This document shows, piece after piece, positions 23,873 through 33,246 of a stretch of DNA of 50,877 nucleotides. Made by a program: the position numbers and the translations under genes. Within the stretch, counting starts at the first letter, position 1. Each line of letters starts with the position of its first letter. The DNA is from Emticicia agri (lineage in GTDB: Bacteria > Bacteroidota > Bacteroidia > Cytophagales > Spirosomataceae). The stretch covers positions 1 through 50,877 of the forward strand of contig NZ_SEWF01000044.1 of assembly GCF_004168285.1 (NCBI RefSeq), read 5' to 3'. The notes beneath the pieces are model-generated. The model was not told the DNA's origin, ran no database searches, and saw nothing but the letters and a program-made list of their open reading frames with translations.

Positions 23873-25885
23873 ATGCCCAATCAACTCATTCACGAAACAA
23901 GTCCTTATTTATTGCAACATGCACACAACCCGGTTGACTGGTATCCGTGGGGAGAAGCAGCATTGCAAAAAGCCAAAACCGAAAATAAACCTATACTGGT
24001 AAGTATCGGCTATTCGGCTTGCCATTGGTGCCATGTAATGGAGCGGGAATCGTTTGAGAATAAACAGATAGCCGGGTTGATGAATGAGCATCTGGTTTGT
24101 ATTAAAGTGGACAGAGAAGAACGTCCCGACGTTGACGCCATTTATATGGAGTCGTTGCAGGCAATGGGGGTACGAGGCGGCTGGCCTCTGAATGTGTTTC
24201 TGATGCCCGATGCACAGCCTTTTTATGGCGGTACTTATTTTCCGCCACAAAACTGGGCAAACCTGGTAGTAAGTATCAAACGGGCTTTTGACGAAAATTA
24301 CGGCAAATTACAAGAGTCGGCTCAGGGATTTACGCAGAATATGCTGTTCAAGGAGTCAGAGAAATATGGTTTGCAGGCAGAGGAAGAACTGACCTTTACA
24401 GAAGAAGAATTGGTAACCATTTTTAATCGAATCAGGGCAGACTTCGATTATGAAAAAGGCGGTATGAATCGTGCGCCAAAATTCCCGATGCCCAGTATCT
24501 GGAAATTTCTGCTTCGTTATTATGCCGTTACACAAGATGAACGTGCTTTACAGCACATCAGCCTGACACTTGACAGGCTCTGTTTAGGTGGTATTTACGA
24601 TATATTAGGCGGAGGCTGGACTCGCTACTCAACCGATGAAGACTGGAAAGTGCCACATTTCGAAAAAATGCTGTACGACAACGGCCAACTGGTATCGCTT
24701 TATGCCGAGGCGTATGCCCTTACCAAAGACCATCTCTATAAAGAAAAAGTAACCCAGACCATCAAATGGCTCGCCAGAGAAATGACAAGCCCTGAAAACG
24801 GATTTTATTCTGCTTTAGATGCTGATAGTGAGGGAGAAGAAGGGAAGTTCTATATCTGGTCGAAAAAAGAAATAGATTATCTGTTAGCCGAAAAATCGAA
24901 TGAGTTTTGTGAGGCCTTTGCTATAAGCGAAGCAGGCAACTGGGAGCATGGCAACAATATTCTGCACTTAGAAGAACGCCTGTGGGCCATAGACAATACG
25001 CAATGGAATAAGCTATTTGCCCAATTATTGGCACAAAGAGAAACACGCATCCGACCGGGACTTGATGATAAGATTTTGTGTTCGTGGAACGGTTTGATGC
25101 TCAAAGGACTAATAGATGCTTACAGATACATTAATGAACCTGAGTTTTTAAGACTGGCATTGGCAAATGCCCGTTTTCTGCAAGAAAAAATGACTTTAAA
25201 GGTATTGACAGAAGATGGTAAAGAGGCCAGAGGATTATGGCATAACTATAAAAACGGCAAGGCTACGCTCATTGCTTATCTCGAAGATTACGCCAGTGTA
25301 ATAGATGCCTATACCGCATTGTATCAGGTTACTTTCGATGAACAATGGCTGAAAGAAGCCGAAATGCTGACCGACTATACCATCGCCAATTTTTATGATG
25401 CCGAAGACGAGTTTTTCTATTTTACCGATAGTGAGGGCGAGCAACTGATAGCCCGTAAAAAAGAAATATTCGACAACGTGATTCCGGCATCAAATTCCAT
25501 CATGGCGGCTAATCTGTACCAGTTAGGACTGATACTCGACCGTCAGGATTTTGTAGCGATAAGCAAAAAGATGTTGGGTAAAATGAAAAAACTGGTCCTT
25601 ACCGAAACCCAATGGCTCACCAACTGGGCTACTTTAGCTACCCAGATGGCAAAACCCATGGCTGAAGTAGCTATTGTAGGCAAGGATTTACAGCAGGTAA
25701 GAGCCATATTAGACGAAACCTATGCACCCAACAAAGTGTATATAGGCACACAGGAATCATCAGACCTGCCATTATTACAAAACCGGAACGCCAAAAGTAC
25801 CGAAACCATGATTTATGTCTGCTTCGACAAAATCTGTCAGTTACCCACCGCAGACATCAGCAAAGCATTAGAATTGATGAAATAA
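23873..25885 (+). CDS. YyaL/SSP411-type protein with thioredoxin-like domain
   Basis: A 670-residue member of the DUF255 (spermatogenesis-associated protein 20/YyaL) family. The N-terminal thioredoxin-like domain (about 1-165) has the redox pair in [15 protein letters not shown] and the landmark [19 protein letters not shown]. The rest (about 180-670) is an (alpha/alpha)6-barrel like N-acylglucosamine 2-epimerases or glycosidases, with [20 protein letters not shown] and [11 protein letters not shown]. The biochemical role of the family is not established. Length is normal. It follows the palindromic element and has no operon partner. Confidence 0.92.
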   Translation: MPNQLIHETSPYLLQHAHNPVDWYPWGEAALQKAKTENKPILVSIGYSACHWCHVMERESFENKQIAGLMNEHLVCIKVDREERPDVDAIYMESLQAMGVRGGWPLNVFLMPDAQPFYGGTYFPPQNWANLVVSIKRAFDENYGKLQESAQGFTQNMLFKESEKYGLQAEEELTFTEEELVTIFNRIRADFDYEKGGMNRAPKFPMPSIWKFLLRYYAVTQDERALQHISLTLDRLCLGGIYDILGGGWTRYSTDEDWKVPHFEKMLYDNGQLVSLYAEAYALTKDHLYKEKVTQTIKWLAREMTSPENGFYSALDADSEGEEGKFYIWSKKEIDYLLAEKSNEFCEAFAISEAGNWEHGNNILHLEERLWAIDNTQWNKLFAQLLAQRETRIRPGLDDKILCSWNGLMLKGLIDAYRYINEPEFLRLALANARFLQEKMTLKVLTEDGKEARGLWHNYKNGKATLIAYLEDYASVIDAYTALYQVTFDEQWLKEAEMLTDYTIANFYDAEDEFFYFTDSEGEQLIARKKEIFDNVIPASNSIMAANLYQLGLILDRQDFVAISKKMLGKMKKLVLTETQWLTNWATLATQMAKPMAEVAIVGKDLQQVRAILDETYAPNKVYIGTQESSDLPLLQNRNAKSTETMIYVCFDKICQLPTADISKALELMK

Positions 25886-25940
25886 ACCTTATTTTAGCCC
25901 TTATATTGGCTTTAATTCCAACAAATGAGAAACGGATTTT

Positions 25941-25988
25941 ACTCCCTTTCCCCACTGTTGGGGAAAGGGTCGGGGATAGGGGTTTTAA
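25941..25988. repeat. CCCTTTCCCCACTGTTGGGG dispersed repeat
   Basis: CCCTTTCCCC-ACTGTT-GGGGAAAGGG is a 10-bp-arm hairpin (25944-25969), followed by GTCGGGGATAGGGGTTTTAA. It belongs to the family seen at 21976 in opposite orientation. Its last TAA is the in-frame stop just upstream of pxpB. Confidence 0.75.
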
Positions 25989-25994
25989 CGTCTC

Positions 25995-26669
25995 TTGACA
26001 CCATCTTATAAAATATTCTCTCTCAGTGATTCTTCAATTACCCTCGATTTCGGTGCGGTGATTGAAGTGGATATTAATTCGCTTGTGGCTCAACTCTTTG
26101 ATTATTGTCAGACAAATCCCTTTACAGGCTACCAGGAGGCTGTTCCGGCTTATGCTTCTCTGACGGTTTTTTATGATGTGGTACAAGTAAGAAGCGCCTA
26201 TCCTCATGCCGGAACGGCTTATAAACTGATAGAAAACTATCTGATAGATGCGCTGAAAAACTTGGCTTCAACAGAAGCAAAAGAATCCAATCTGATTGAG
26301 ATTCCTGTGATATATGATGGCGAAGACCTGAGTTTTGTGGCAGAGTATAACCAGTTAAGCATAGACGAAGTGATACAGATACATACGCAGGCTACCTATC
26401 GGGTATATATGATGGGTTTTTTGCCCGGCTTTGCTTATTTAGGTGGCATGGACGAACGCATAGCCACTCCCCGAAAATCAACTCCACGCACCAGAGTACC
26501 CGCAGGCAGCGTAGGCATAGCAGGCAAACAGACAGGCATCTACCCCCTCGAAAGTCCAGGCGGCTGGCAACTCATCGGCAGAACTTCATTGCCTTTATTT
26601 AATATGGATTCCCCAAACTCTACGCTTTTAAAGGCAGGAGATTTGGTGAGGTTTGTGAGGGTGGGGTAA
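25995..26669 (+). CDS. pxpB: 5-oxoprolinase subunit PxpB (KipI-like)
   Basis: A 224-residue protein of the allophanate-hydrolase subunit 1 / KipI family. The N-terminal YKIFSLSDSSITLDFG is typical. The C-terminal cyclophilin-like half carries YMMGFLPGFAYLGGMDERIATPRK, VPAGSVGIAG and SPGGWQLIGRT. With PxpC and PxpA it makes the ATP-dependent enzyme that opens 5-oxoproline to glutamate. There is no ATG: a TAA at 25986, inside the repeat, closes the frame upstream and the only plausible start is TTG 25995. pxpC and pxpA lie 9 kb away rather than next door. A degenerate copy of its 3' end lies at 28447. Confidence 0.9.
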   Translation: MTPSYKIFSLSDSSITLDFGAVIEVDINSLVAQLFDYCQTNPFTGYQEAVPAYASLTVFYDVVQVRSAYPHAGTAYKLIENYLIDALKNLASTEAKESNLIEIPVIYDGEDLSFVAEYNQLSIDEVIQIHTQATYRVYMMGFLPGFAYLGGMDERIATPRKSTPRTRVPAGSVGIAGKQTGIYPLESPGGWQLIGRTSLPLFNMDSPNSTLLKAGDLVRFVRVG

Positions 26670-26700
26670 AAGCGTAAGTAATGACTTTTTGAGAGCATAT

Positions 26701-28350
26701 TTATTTATCACTTTTATGAACTGATTTATCTTCCTGCATTTTTATAAAAGCCTCAACTTTTGCCAGTCTATCTTTCAATAAATCATTTTCCTCTTTTAGT
26801 GTTTTAACACTTTCAATGAGATGAGGAATCAGACCTGCGTAATCGACTGATAAATATCCTTTATCACCTTTGTTTATCAACTCAGGAAAAACCTTTTCAA
26901 TTTCCTGCGCAATTACACCCGTTTGCAGGCTTTGTCCTTTCTTGGGGTCTTTCCAGTAGTAATGATAACCTTTCAGTGTTGAAAGTAAATTTAATGAATT
27001 AGTAAGAGGTGAAACTTCTTTTTTAAGTCGGGCATCAGAATAAGTGTCATAAGCAACCGCAGTTACTCTTCCGCTGAATTCAGCACTTGTCGTACTATTT
27101 GCTTTGAGCATAAGTACATCCCCATCTCCTTGCGTGGCAAACATCATCACTTTAGTACTACTGGGACGGGCATAGATATACCAGTATTCTGAGGTCAGAT
27201 GACTACTGAATTTAATTGATGGCCCTAACGTTGAAGATTCTCTGATTTCTAAATTGGCATCATGGCTAACATACTCAGTTGGTGAAACTATTTTCAGTTT
27301 ACCCTCAAAATATCCGGCATAACTGGTAGTACTGGCATTGGTAGTTTTTCCATAAATCCCATAGCCGTTGGTAGCACCGGTTTCGCCTTTAATACCCCCT
27401 AAACCTGCTGTGGAAACACCATAAATGCCGTAACCATTGGTTGAAGCTCCATAAATCCCATAATTATTTGTTGAAATACCTGAGACTCCATAACTATCTG
27501 ACGATTCACCTTTTATACCTATCCCTGAGTTAGACACCCCATTCATACCAAATCCACTTGAGCTACTACCATACACTCCCGTATTAGCCGAAGAAATTCC
27601 GGCTGTTCCTATGCCATTGGTAGAGTTGCCATATACGCCGTATGCTCCACCTGCTCCCGACACACCAAAACCATTGGTATTGTCTGTACCTAAACCATAC
27701 ACACCCACCAGACCAGAGAAACCATAAATGCCATGTGTACCTCCTGCTCCGAAAACGCCAGCCCCGTTAGTGCTTACACCTGAGGTACCTGCATTAGAGG
27801 TTGATGCTCCATATACGCCCGAACCACTCGTTGAAAGCCCATATACGCCTGAAGCGGTGTTGCTAACACCTGAAACTCCGGAATTGCTGTTGGAAGTGCC
27901 ATGAACACCATCTCCGGTAAATGAATTACCCCAGACTCCGTAAGTATTCCCTATGCTTAAAATCCCTGCTGTATTATTGCCATTGCCAACAGTCAATAAG
28001 TAATCAGCGTTTACCGAATCTGTACCAATCTTTATCTGATTACCCGAATTTTTCAGGAAATTATCTGCTACCCAACCGCTACCATTATTTCGTAAGGTTT
28101 GTTCTGAAGAACCTACCGGTAAAACATTGGTACCTAATAAGTTCAACCATGAACTACCATTGGAGTATTGATACGCATTATTGGTTGAATTATAAATCAT
28201 GGTACCTATGGCTACACTATTAGCAGCAGGACGATTAACCGTAGTATATCTCGGGAAGGCAATACCCGTAGGTGCAACTATTCCACTTTGCGCAAAAATG
28301 GAAAGACTGCTTAACAATAAGGCTGTAAGAAGTAAAGGTTTCATTTTCAT
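26701..28350 (-). CDS. Secreted tail-fibre-like protein with S74 chaperone domain
   Basis: A 549-residue protein with a signal peptide (MKMKPLLLTALLLSSLSIFAQ). Residues about 130-340 are made of short repeats around GVYG/GIYG with Ser, Asn and Gly spacers (roughly 10-12 residues each), which suggest a trimeric beta-helix-like shaft. The C-terminus is a Peptidase_S74 intramolecular chaperone: SDARLKKEVSPL starts it, with the Ser expected to act in self-cleavage, then GVIAQEIEKVFPELI and a terminal coiled coil. This domain trims phage tail spikes; similar exported proteins are common in Bacteroidota. It converges with pxpB. Confidence 0.86.
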   Translation of the reverse strand: MKMKPLLLTALLLSSLSIFAQSGIVAPTGIAFPRYTTVNRPAANSVAIGTMIYNSTNNAYQYSNGSSWLNLLGTNVLPVGSSEQTLRNNGSGWVADNFLKNSGNQIKIGTDSVNADYLLTVGNGNNTAGILSIGNTYGVWGNSFTGDGVHGTSNSNSGVSGVSNTASGVYGLSTSGSGVYGASTSNAGTSGVSTNGAGVFGAGGTHGIYGFSGLVGVYGLGTDNTNGFGVSGAGGAYGVYGNSTNGIGTAGISSANTGVYGSSSSGFGMNGVSNSGIGIKGESSDSYGVSGISTNNYGIYGASTNGYGIYGVSTAGLGGIKGETGATNGYGIYGKTTNASTTSYAGYFEGKLKIVSPTEYVSHDANLEIRESSTLGPSIKFSSHLTSEYWYIYARPSSTKVMMFATQGDGDVLMLKANSTTSAEFSGRVTAVAYDTYSDARLKKEVSPLTNSLNLLSTLKGYHYYWKDPKKGQSLQTGVIAQEIEKVFPELINKGDKGYLSVDYAGLIPHLIESVKTLKEENDLLKDRLAKVEAFIKMQEDKSVHKSDK

Positions 28351-28446
28351 TTTTGTAGCTATTTAGAGTACGGAGCAAATACGAAGTTACAAAATGAATG
28401 GAATAAAAAATACAAGTTTTATGAAGGTTTTAATTGGGGTATTTGA

Positions 28447-28548
28447 CAACTCATCGGCCGTACTTCGTTGCCAGTATTTAACAGAGGTTCTCTAAATCCG
28501 ATGCTTTAATATTATGGGGATTTAGTGAGGTTTGTGAGTGAAAAATAG
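28447..28548 (+). pseudogene. Degenerate second copy of the pxpB 3' end
   Basis: In frame from CAA 28447 it reads QLIGRTSLPVFNRGSLNPML, a TAA stop at 28507, then YYGDLVRFVSEK and a TAG at 28546. The true pxpB ends QLIGRTSLPLFNMDSPNS...AGDLVRFVRVG. The nucleotide match to 26568-26669 is extensive (CAACTCATCGGC, TTTGTGAG and others) with scattered changes. No 5' part is present. The two pxpB ends flank the tail-fibre-like gene as direct repeats. Confidence 0.8.
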
Positions 28549-28633
28549 TAGTCCATATATTTTAAAACCTTCTCTCATAGGCTAATGAAAGAAGGTTTTG
28601 CAAATGCGTTTCATGTCATTGAAAGTTTCAAGC

Positions 28634-31600
28634 CTAAATACCTAAAACGTCAATAGTAATATTGGCGTCGTTTTGTAAAAATAAAGCCTTTGCCAGAATG
28701 ATATATAAAGTATCATCGTCTTCAATAGGTAGTCTTAAACGTTTATTTTTCTTTAATTCACCTACATTAGGGATAAGATTGATATGTTTCTGGCTATCTT
28801 TTATCTGTGCAAATCCACTCCCCAGATTGATTCGATAAATATGTTTTGAACCATTAATGATCCAGTAGTTTTTATCAAATCCACTTGAATTGATATTTAA
28901 AACCGGAATGAGTTTTTCAATAATCTGCTTTCTGATTTTGGCCGAGGCATTATCTGAAAATAAACCATGATGATAAGAATCATTATAATTATGATAGGTC
29001 TGTTTATTATCTGATAACTCAGGATTATTGCTGACGCTTGTAGTAGCAATAAATAAATCAATGTCTCTGCAAATTTCCGATAATGTTACCAGCGGAATTT
29101 CCGACAATAGAATCTTCTCATAAGTTTTCAGATTGTAGGCAATTTTTGTAGAATTATCTCTGGTGAAATAAAGATTTTTAGTCGGAACCGCAAAGCTATT
29201 TCTATCATAATCACACGGAATATGAGCGGTCAGATTAAGAGGTTTGATATAAACTCTTGGCCAGCTTTTATCTTCATGCTCGTAAGTAAATATCCAACCT
29301 GCGGCATTGGCAATAGCCATCAATTTTCTTACTTCCAGAAAATGATGCGCAAAACGGGAACTCTCGGTTTGTGAGAGTTCAGTATCCGAAAAAGGATAAT
29401 GCTCTCTGAAAGCTTGCCTTTCAGGTTGTTTAATGTTATTAGTCCAGATATAGTTTTGCCATCTGGCAACATTCTCCTCTGTATTGACTACTGGATGCCA
29501 CAGGCCTACCTCATCGGTATCATTAAGCGCATATACTTTTCCATCTGAATCAAGTAACTCATGATTAATCAGAATAAAGTCTGTTCCTTTACTCTTGTTA
29601 GTCCAGATAAGATTTTCGATATGAGATGATATAAACGGATGCCCGAGCAAATATGACTTCCATTCTGCACCTGTCCATACCCTGTCATAAAGCCAGTAGG
29701 TTCGTATGCGCTTTTTCAGGTCATTAAAAACGGCAGTGATTTGCTTCACTTCCAGATTGATTTCATCAAGCGTTTTTTTGTTTATATCATAAGGCGCATT
29801 TTTTAGTTTTTCATTTTGCTTATTGAGCCATTGTTTATTGATTTTCTGATTTTCAAGAGTAAGTTTAAGCAAACAATTTCCGCCATCAAGTATTCTTTCA
29901 CCATTTTCAAAGCCAAAACCCGGAATCGTCTTATCTGCCAGTAATTGTTCAGGAGTAGTAGAGGTTGCTTTAAACTTATCTATGCTTTTCTCTAAAGCTC
30001 TGGCAAAATTATTATACTTGGTTTTATTGTGCATAATAACCAATAGCCCAAAAGCTTCATCTTTCCCTGAACTAACCAACGCTTCTAATCCCAGATTACC
30101 TGTCGCTGTAGATTTAGGTCCAATGCCCGGAATCTTGGCATAGGCTGACTGAATGACCATTTTTACGATACTTAACGATAAATCGTTTGGAGACAATTGT
30201 GTGCAAGACCAAAGCAGCCCACTCAATGGACCTCTAAAATTGGCATCATACCAGAAATCCTCTTTTAATGAACCTGCCATTAATATTTGCAGCTCTTTAA
30301 AGTATTTTTCAGCACCCAGCGTTTCAATGACTTCCTTTAGTTCTGCCAACCATTTAGTATTCGGTTTTTTTGAGCCTGAGCACTGCACAATCACATTCAT
30401 TACCTCATACCATTGCTCCTTACTGTTCAGTTCATCAACATATTTGTTTTTAAACCAAACCCAGTTAGGGTCATCAAGAAAACGGTTCTTAATTTTCTGA
30501 CCTGTTTTTTCTGATAATTTATTTGCTTTAAAGTGCGCAAACGGAATAGCTTCTAATTGATTGGGGTCATAGTTTAATTTTTCAAATTCCAATGAATCCA
30601 TCAGATGCTCTACCTGATTTTCAGCCATGCCTTTGGCAAAATTATCTAAGTAGAATTCAATAAAAAACTTGGTTTCAGGATAACTCATAAAAGCAAGCGC
30701 ATAGAAATAAGACCAGTTATCAGCATAAACGGGTATCATAATTAATCTATAAGCACTACCTGCTGATTTTAATAAAGAATTGATTAGTGTCTGTACTGAC
30801 CCGTAGTAAATATTGTGCTCAGTATAATTATAGCTTATTTTGGCAATATAACTATCCGGATAAGACAGTTTCGTAGGTATATTGACAACCGAAATAGGCA
30901 TGAGTAATTGCAAATCACTTAATAGGGCTTGCATTTGAGCACCTCTCAGTAATTCTTCCAAACCATAATTGTAACGATCACTATAAGCTGATTTAAAATA
31001 GTAATTACTTATTTTACTTTCATACATCAGTTTCCACTCAGGATTTTCTACTTTTCCGGCTAACTCTTTTAAGGCAATAAGTCCTGTAGCGTTTGGCTTT
31101 TGGGTTTTATTATAAGCATAATTATAGAGTATATTTTCATATACGCTTATTACTTCGTCTTCGTAATTAAGAGAACCTTTTAAGCGGTTAAATACCTCCG
31201 TATAAAAATTATCAAAAATAAATACAGAGTTATATTGTTCTGATAGACCATATTTTGTCTTCAATTTTTGTAATAGCCAATCGGCATCACAATCTGAATT
31301 TTGAGCAAGCCTCTGTAAAACAGGCTTCCAATAGACCTGATGGTCATATAAAAAATGGTTCATCAACAGATAAATGGCAGTTTCTGCCATTCGGGTCTCC
31401 TGGCCTTTTACCTGCTGAATAAAAGAAAGACCCTCCTTGAATTTTTCTAAGGTAAGGCTTCTTTTAGTAGCAGGTGCTTGAAGACTGAAAATATCTCTTA
31501 GTAAAACAAAATCGTCGAAGTGTAAATGAAAACCATACAGCGCATTGCATTGAGCGATACTTTCCCGGAACGATTGCTCTATTAATGAACCATACTTCTC

Positions 31601-32233
31601 TTCGGTAATTACCCTGACATCAGAACGCCACAGCTTATAGTCAAAAGGTGAATTATACAGAAGAAAGAGCATATAAGCCTTTTCTTTAAATTGTTGAGCA
31701 TTTACATAAGCCAGTATTTTTTCAAAATATAATTCTCTGTTCTGATTTTTTAAACCACGAAAGTCAAGAGGTAGAAAGCTTATATTTTCGTTGATTTTAA
31801 GATGAATAGCATGGTAATAAAAGAAAATTTTACGACCAGCAATTAAAGGGATATATAATTCAGGATGTTCAAAAAATAAAGGAGGATGGGAGTCACTATA
31901 CAAAGTATTGGCTGATAAACTGTTCGGAGCTTGATAAAGCGCAAATAACCTTTCTAAAAAACTATTATCAGGGTTTTGATAAATAATATAAGGAAATGCA
32001 ATCCTTAAGTAAAAGTAAATTTCTGAGGTATTATAGTTATTATAAGAGTGATTACTCGCATTCTCCGGTAGGGCATAAATTTCTTTAACAGGGCTCAGAA
32101 ACTCCTTTTCAAAAGTACTGATTTCAATATTGCTTGCTTTGAACCAGTCAAAAAGAAGGTCAAAAGATTGGTCAGCGGTAAATTCCGGTTGTTCAGGTTT
32201 TTCGTTTCTAAAAATTTGTTCAAGAATGTTCAT
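28634..32233 (-). CDS. Large DUF4132-like protein (1199 aa)
   Basis: A giant soluble protein without signal peptide or membrane segments. Most of its length is helical repeat-like sequence. The C-terminal third resembles the DUF4132/MolR-like family, including VWTGAEWKSYLLGHPFISSH, FPFSDTELSQTESSRFAHHF and the ending IYRINLGSGFAQI followed by PIEDDDTLYIILAKALFL. Functions in this family are unknown; some members are encoded with AAA+ and VWA proteins, none of which are here. Its start lies 2 bp after the stop of a 145-residue gene, so the two form an operon. It occupies the interval between pxpB and pxpC. Confidence 0.75.
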   Translation of the reverse strand: MNILEQIFRNEKPEQPEFTADQSFDLLFDWFKASNIEISTFEKEFLSPVKEIYALPENASNHSYNNYNTSEIYFYLRIAFPYIIYQNPDNSFLERLFALYQAPNSLSANTLYSDSHPPLFFEHPELYIPLIAGRKIFFYYHAIHLKINENISFLPLDFRGLKNQNRELYFEKILAYVNAQQFKEKAYMLFLLYNSPFDYKLWRSDVRVITEEKYGSLIEQSFRESIAQCNALYGFHLHFDDFVLLRDIFSLQAPATKRSLTLEKFKEGLSFIQQVKGQETRMAETAIYLLMNHFLYDHQVYWKPVLQRLAQNSDCDADWLLQKLKTKYGLSEQYNSVFIFDNFYTEVFNRLKGSLNYEDEVISVYENILYNYAYNKTQKPNATGLIALKELAGKVENPEWKLMYESKISNYYFKSAYSDRYNYGLEELLRGAQMQALLSDLQLLMPISVVNIPTKLSYPDSYIAKISYNYTEHNIYYGSVQTLINSLLKSAGSAYRLIMIPVYADNWSYFYALAFMSYPETKFFIEFYLDNFAKGMAENQVEHLMDSLEFEKLNYDPNQLEAIPFAHFKANKLSEKTGQKIKNRFLDDPNWVWFKNKYVDELNSKEQWYEVMNVIVQCSGSKKPNTKWLAELKEVIETLGAEKYFKELQILMAGSLKEDFWYDANFRGPLSGLLWSCTQLSPNDLSLSIVKMVIQSAYAKIPGIGPKSTATGNLGLEALVSSGKDEAFGLLVIMHNKTKYNNFARALEKSIDKFKATSTTPEQLLADKTIPGFGFENGERILDGGNCLLKLTLENQKINKQWLNKQNEKLKNAPYDINKKTLDEINLEVKQITAVFNDLKKRIRTYWLYDRVWTGAEWKSYLLGHPFISSHIENLIWTNKSKGTDFILINHELLDSDGKVYALNDTDEVGLWHPVVNTEENVARWQNYIWTNNIKQPERQAFREHYPFSDTELSQTESSRFAHHFLEVRKLMAIANAAGWIFTYEHEDKSWPRVYIKPLNLTAHIPCDYDRNSFAVPTKNLYFTRDNSTKIAYNLKTYEKILLSEIPLVTLSEICRDIDLFIATTSVSNNPELSDNKQTYHNYNDSYHHGLFSDNASAKIRKQIIEKLIPVLNINSSGFDKNYWIINGSKHIYRINLGSGFAQIKDSQKHINLIPNVGELKKNKRLRLPIEDDDTLYIILAKALFLQNDANITIDVLGI

Positions 32234-32235
32234 TT

Positions 32236-32673
32236 TTATAGAGTTGTGAAGGTGATTTGATTGAGTAGTTGGTTGTTAAAAAAGGTAATAATAGAATTTG
32301 AATGAATAGGGAAAGGCTGATGAATATCATCAATAACGGTATCATCGACAATGACAAGGATATCTTTATTCCTGATGGCGGCCATTAGTTGATAAGTGAC
32401 AAACTCTGGGTCGTCAAACATTTTCCATTCAGGAAGTTTTTCTTTAATGAGCGCCCGAATACTTTCTACTTCATCAGCAGGAATATCTTTGAGGTTTCGG
32501 TAACCGATTTCATCAAGAAGTAATTGAATTTCAAAAATCTCTTTTCGGCCATCGGTATAAGTCTCGAATAGCTCAAAGATTAGGTAGATAAGGGAAGGAA
32601 ATTCATATTTCCATAATCCTTTCAGGTGGCGTTTAGATTTTACTCTGGGTTTAATTAAAACCTGATCCATCAC
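32236..32673 (-). CDS. Hypothetical partner of the DUF4132-like protein
   Basis: A 145-residue soluble protein of no recognised family. It has a basic start (MMDQVLIKPRVKSKRHLKG), a helical middle (FPSLIYLIFELFETYTDGRKEIFEIQ), and a beta-rich, acidic end (NKDILVIVDDTVIDDI). It precedes the 1199-residue gene by 2 bp, implying translational coupling and a shared function. Confidence 0.7.
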   Translation of the reverse strand: MMDQVLIKPRVKSKRHLKGLWKYEFPSLIYLIFELFETYTDGRKEIFEIQLLLDEIGYRNLKDIPADEVESIRALIKEKLPEWKMFDDPEFVTYQLMAAIRNKDILVIVDDTVIDDIHQPFPIHSNSIITFFNNQLLNQITFTTL

Positions 32674-32779
32674 AGCGTTTTTTTATGATTAGTGCAGTAT
32701 ATTTGAACCAAATTTAGGATAATTTACAAACATATAAAAATCTGATTCAGAACATTTTTTGAAATAAGCGAAGCTTCAA

Positions 32780-33157
32780 TTGAAAACGCAATTAATCATA
32801 AAAACCTCCTCATTTAAGTCATTTTTACAGCTTTTTGATAGAAATGAAATTGTAAAAGATTTTGTATTTGGCGATACAGGCTACAAAAGTGAGGGTTATG
32901 TTGATGAAAAAATATTTAATGGTTTACATCGGGTAGAAGATATTCTTAATTCTGATTACGATTCCGATGGCCCAACTATATTTAGTGCGGTGATAGACAA
33001 AATGGAGGTTGAATTGCTCAATGATTATCCGGTACAACAATACAAAGTATGTGGAGAAGATTTCAGGCTGAGAGGCTTAATAAATAAGGTCATAGAATTG
33101 AACACTTATGCACCGGATACTTATAGTTATTCAGCAATAGAGCCACTATATTTCTGA
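32780..33157 (+). CDS. Hypothetical acidic protein (125 aa)
   Basis: A small soluble protein with no known domain. It is acidic, with clusters such as NSDYDSDGPT, and mixed alpha/beta in appearance. The frame begins with TTG (MKTQLIIKTSSF); no upstream ATG exists in frame. It diverges from the DUF4132 operon with 106 bp between, so could be linked to it in function. Size and acidity fit immunity-like proteins, but nothing else supports that. Confidence 0.55.
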   Translation: MKTQLIIKTSSFKSFLQLFDRNEIVKDFVFGDTGYKSEGYVDEKIFNGLHRVEDILNSDYDSDGPTIFSAVIDKMEVELLNDYPVQQYKVCGEDFRLRGLINKVIELNTYAPDTYSYSAIEPLYF

Positions 33158-33211
33158 AAATAAATTTTAAGTTCCTCAGATTTCTCTATCACACCAACAC
33201 AAAAATTCCTC

Positions 33212-33219
33212 TATCTTTG
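33212..33219 (+). promoter_or_regulatory. Probable -7 box of the alcohol dehydrogenase
   Basis: TATCTTTG, a full match to TAnnTTTG, 27 bases before ATG 33247. No clear -33 box. Confidence 0.45.
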
Positions 33220-33246
33220 AACCCATTCAACCTCTCTAAATAACCT

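Noticed and set aside
28634-33157. Anti-phage defence or toxin-immunity island
   Set aside because: The DUF4132-like, 145-aa and 125-aa genes show no nuclease, TIR, HEPN, AAA+ or other defence motif that I can see, so the idea rests on context alone.
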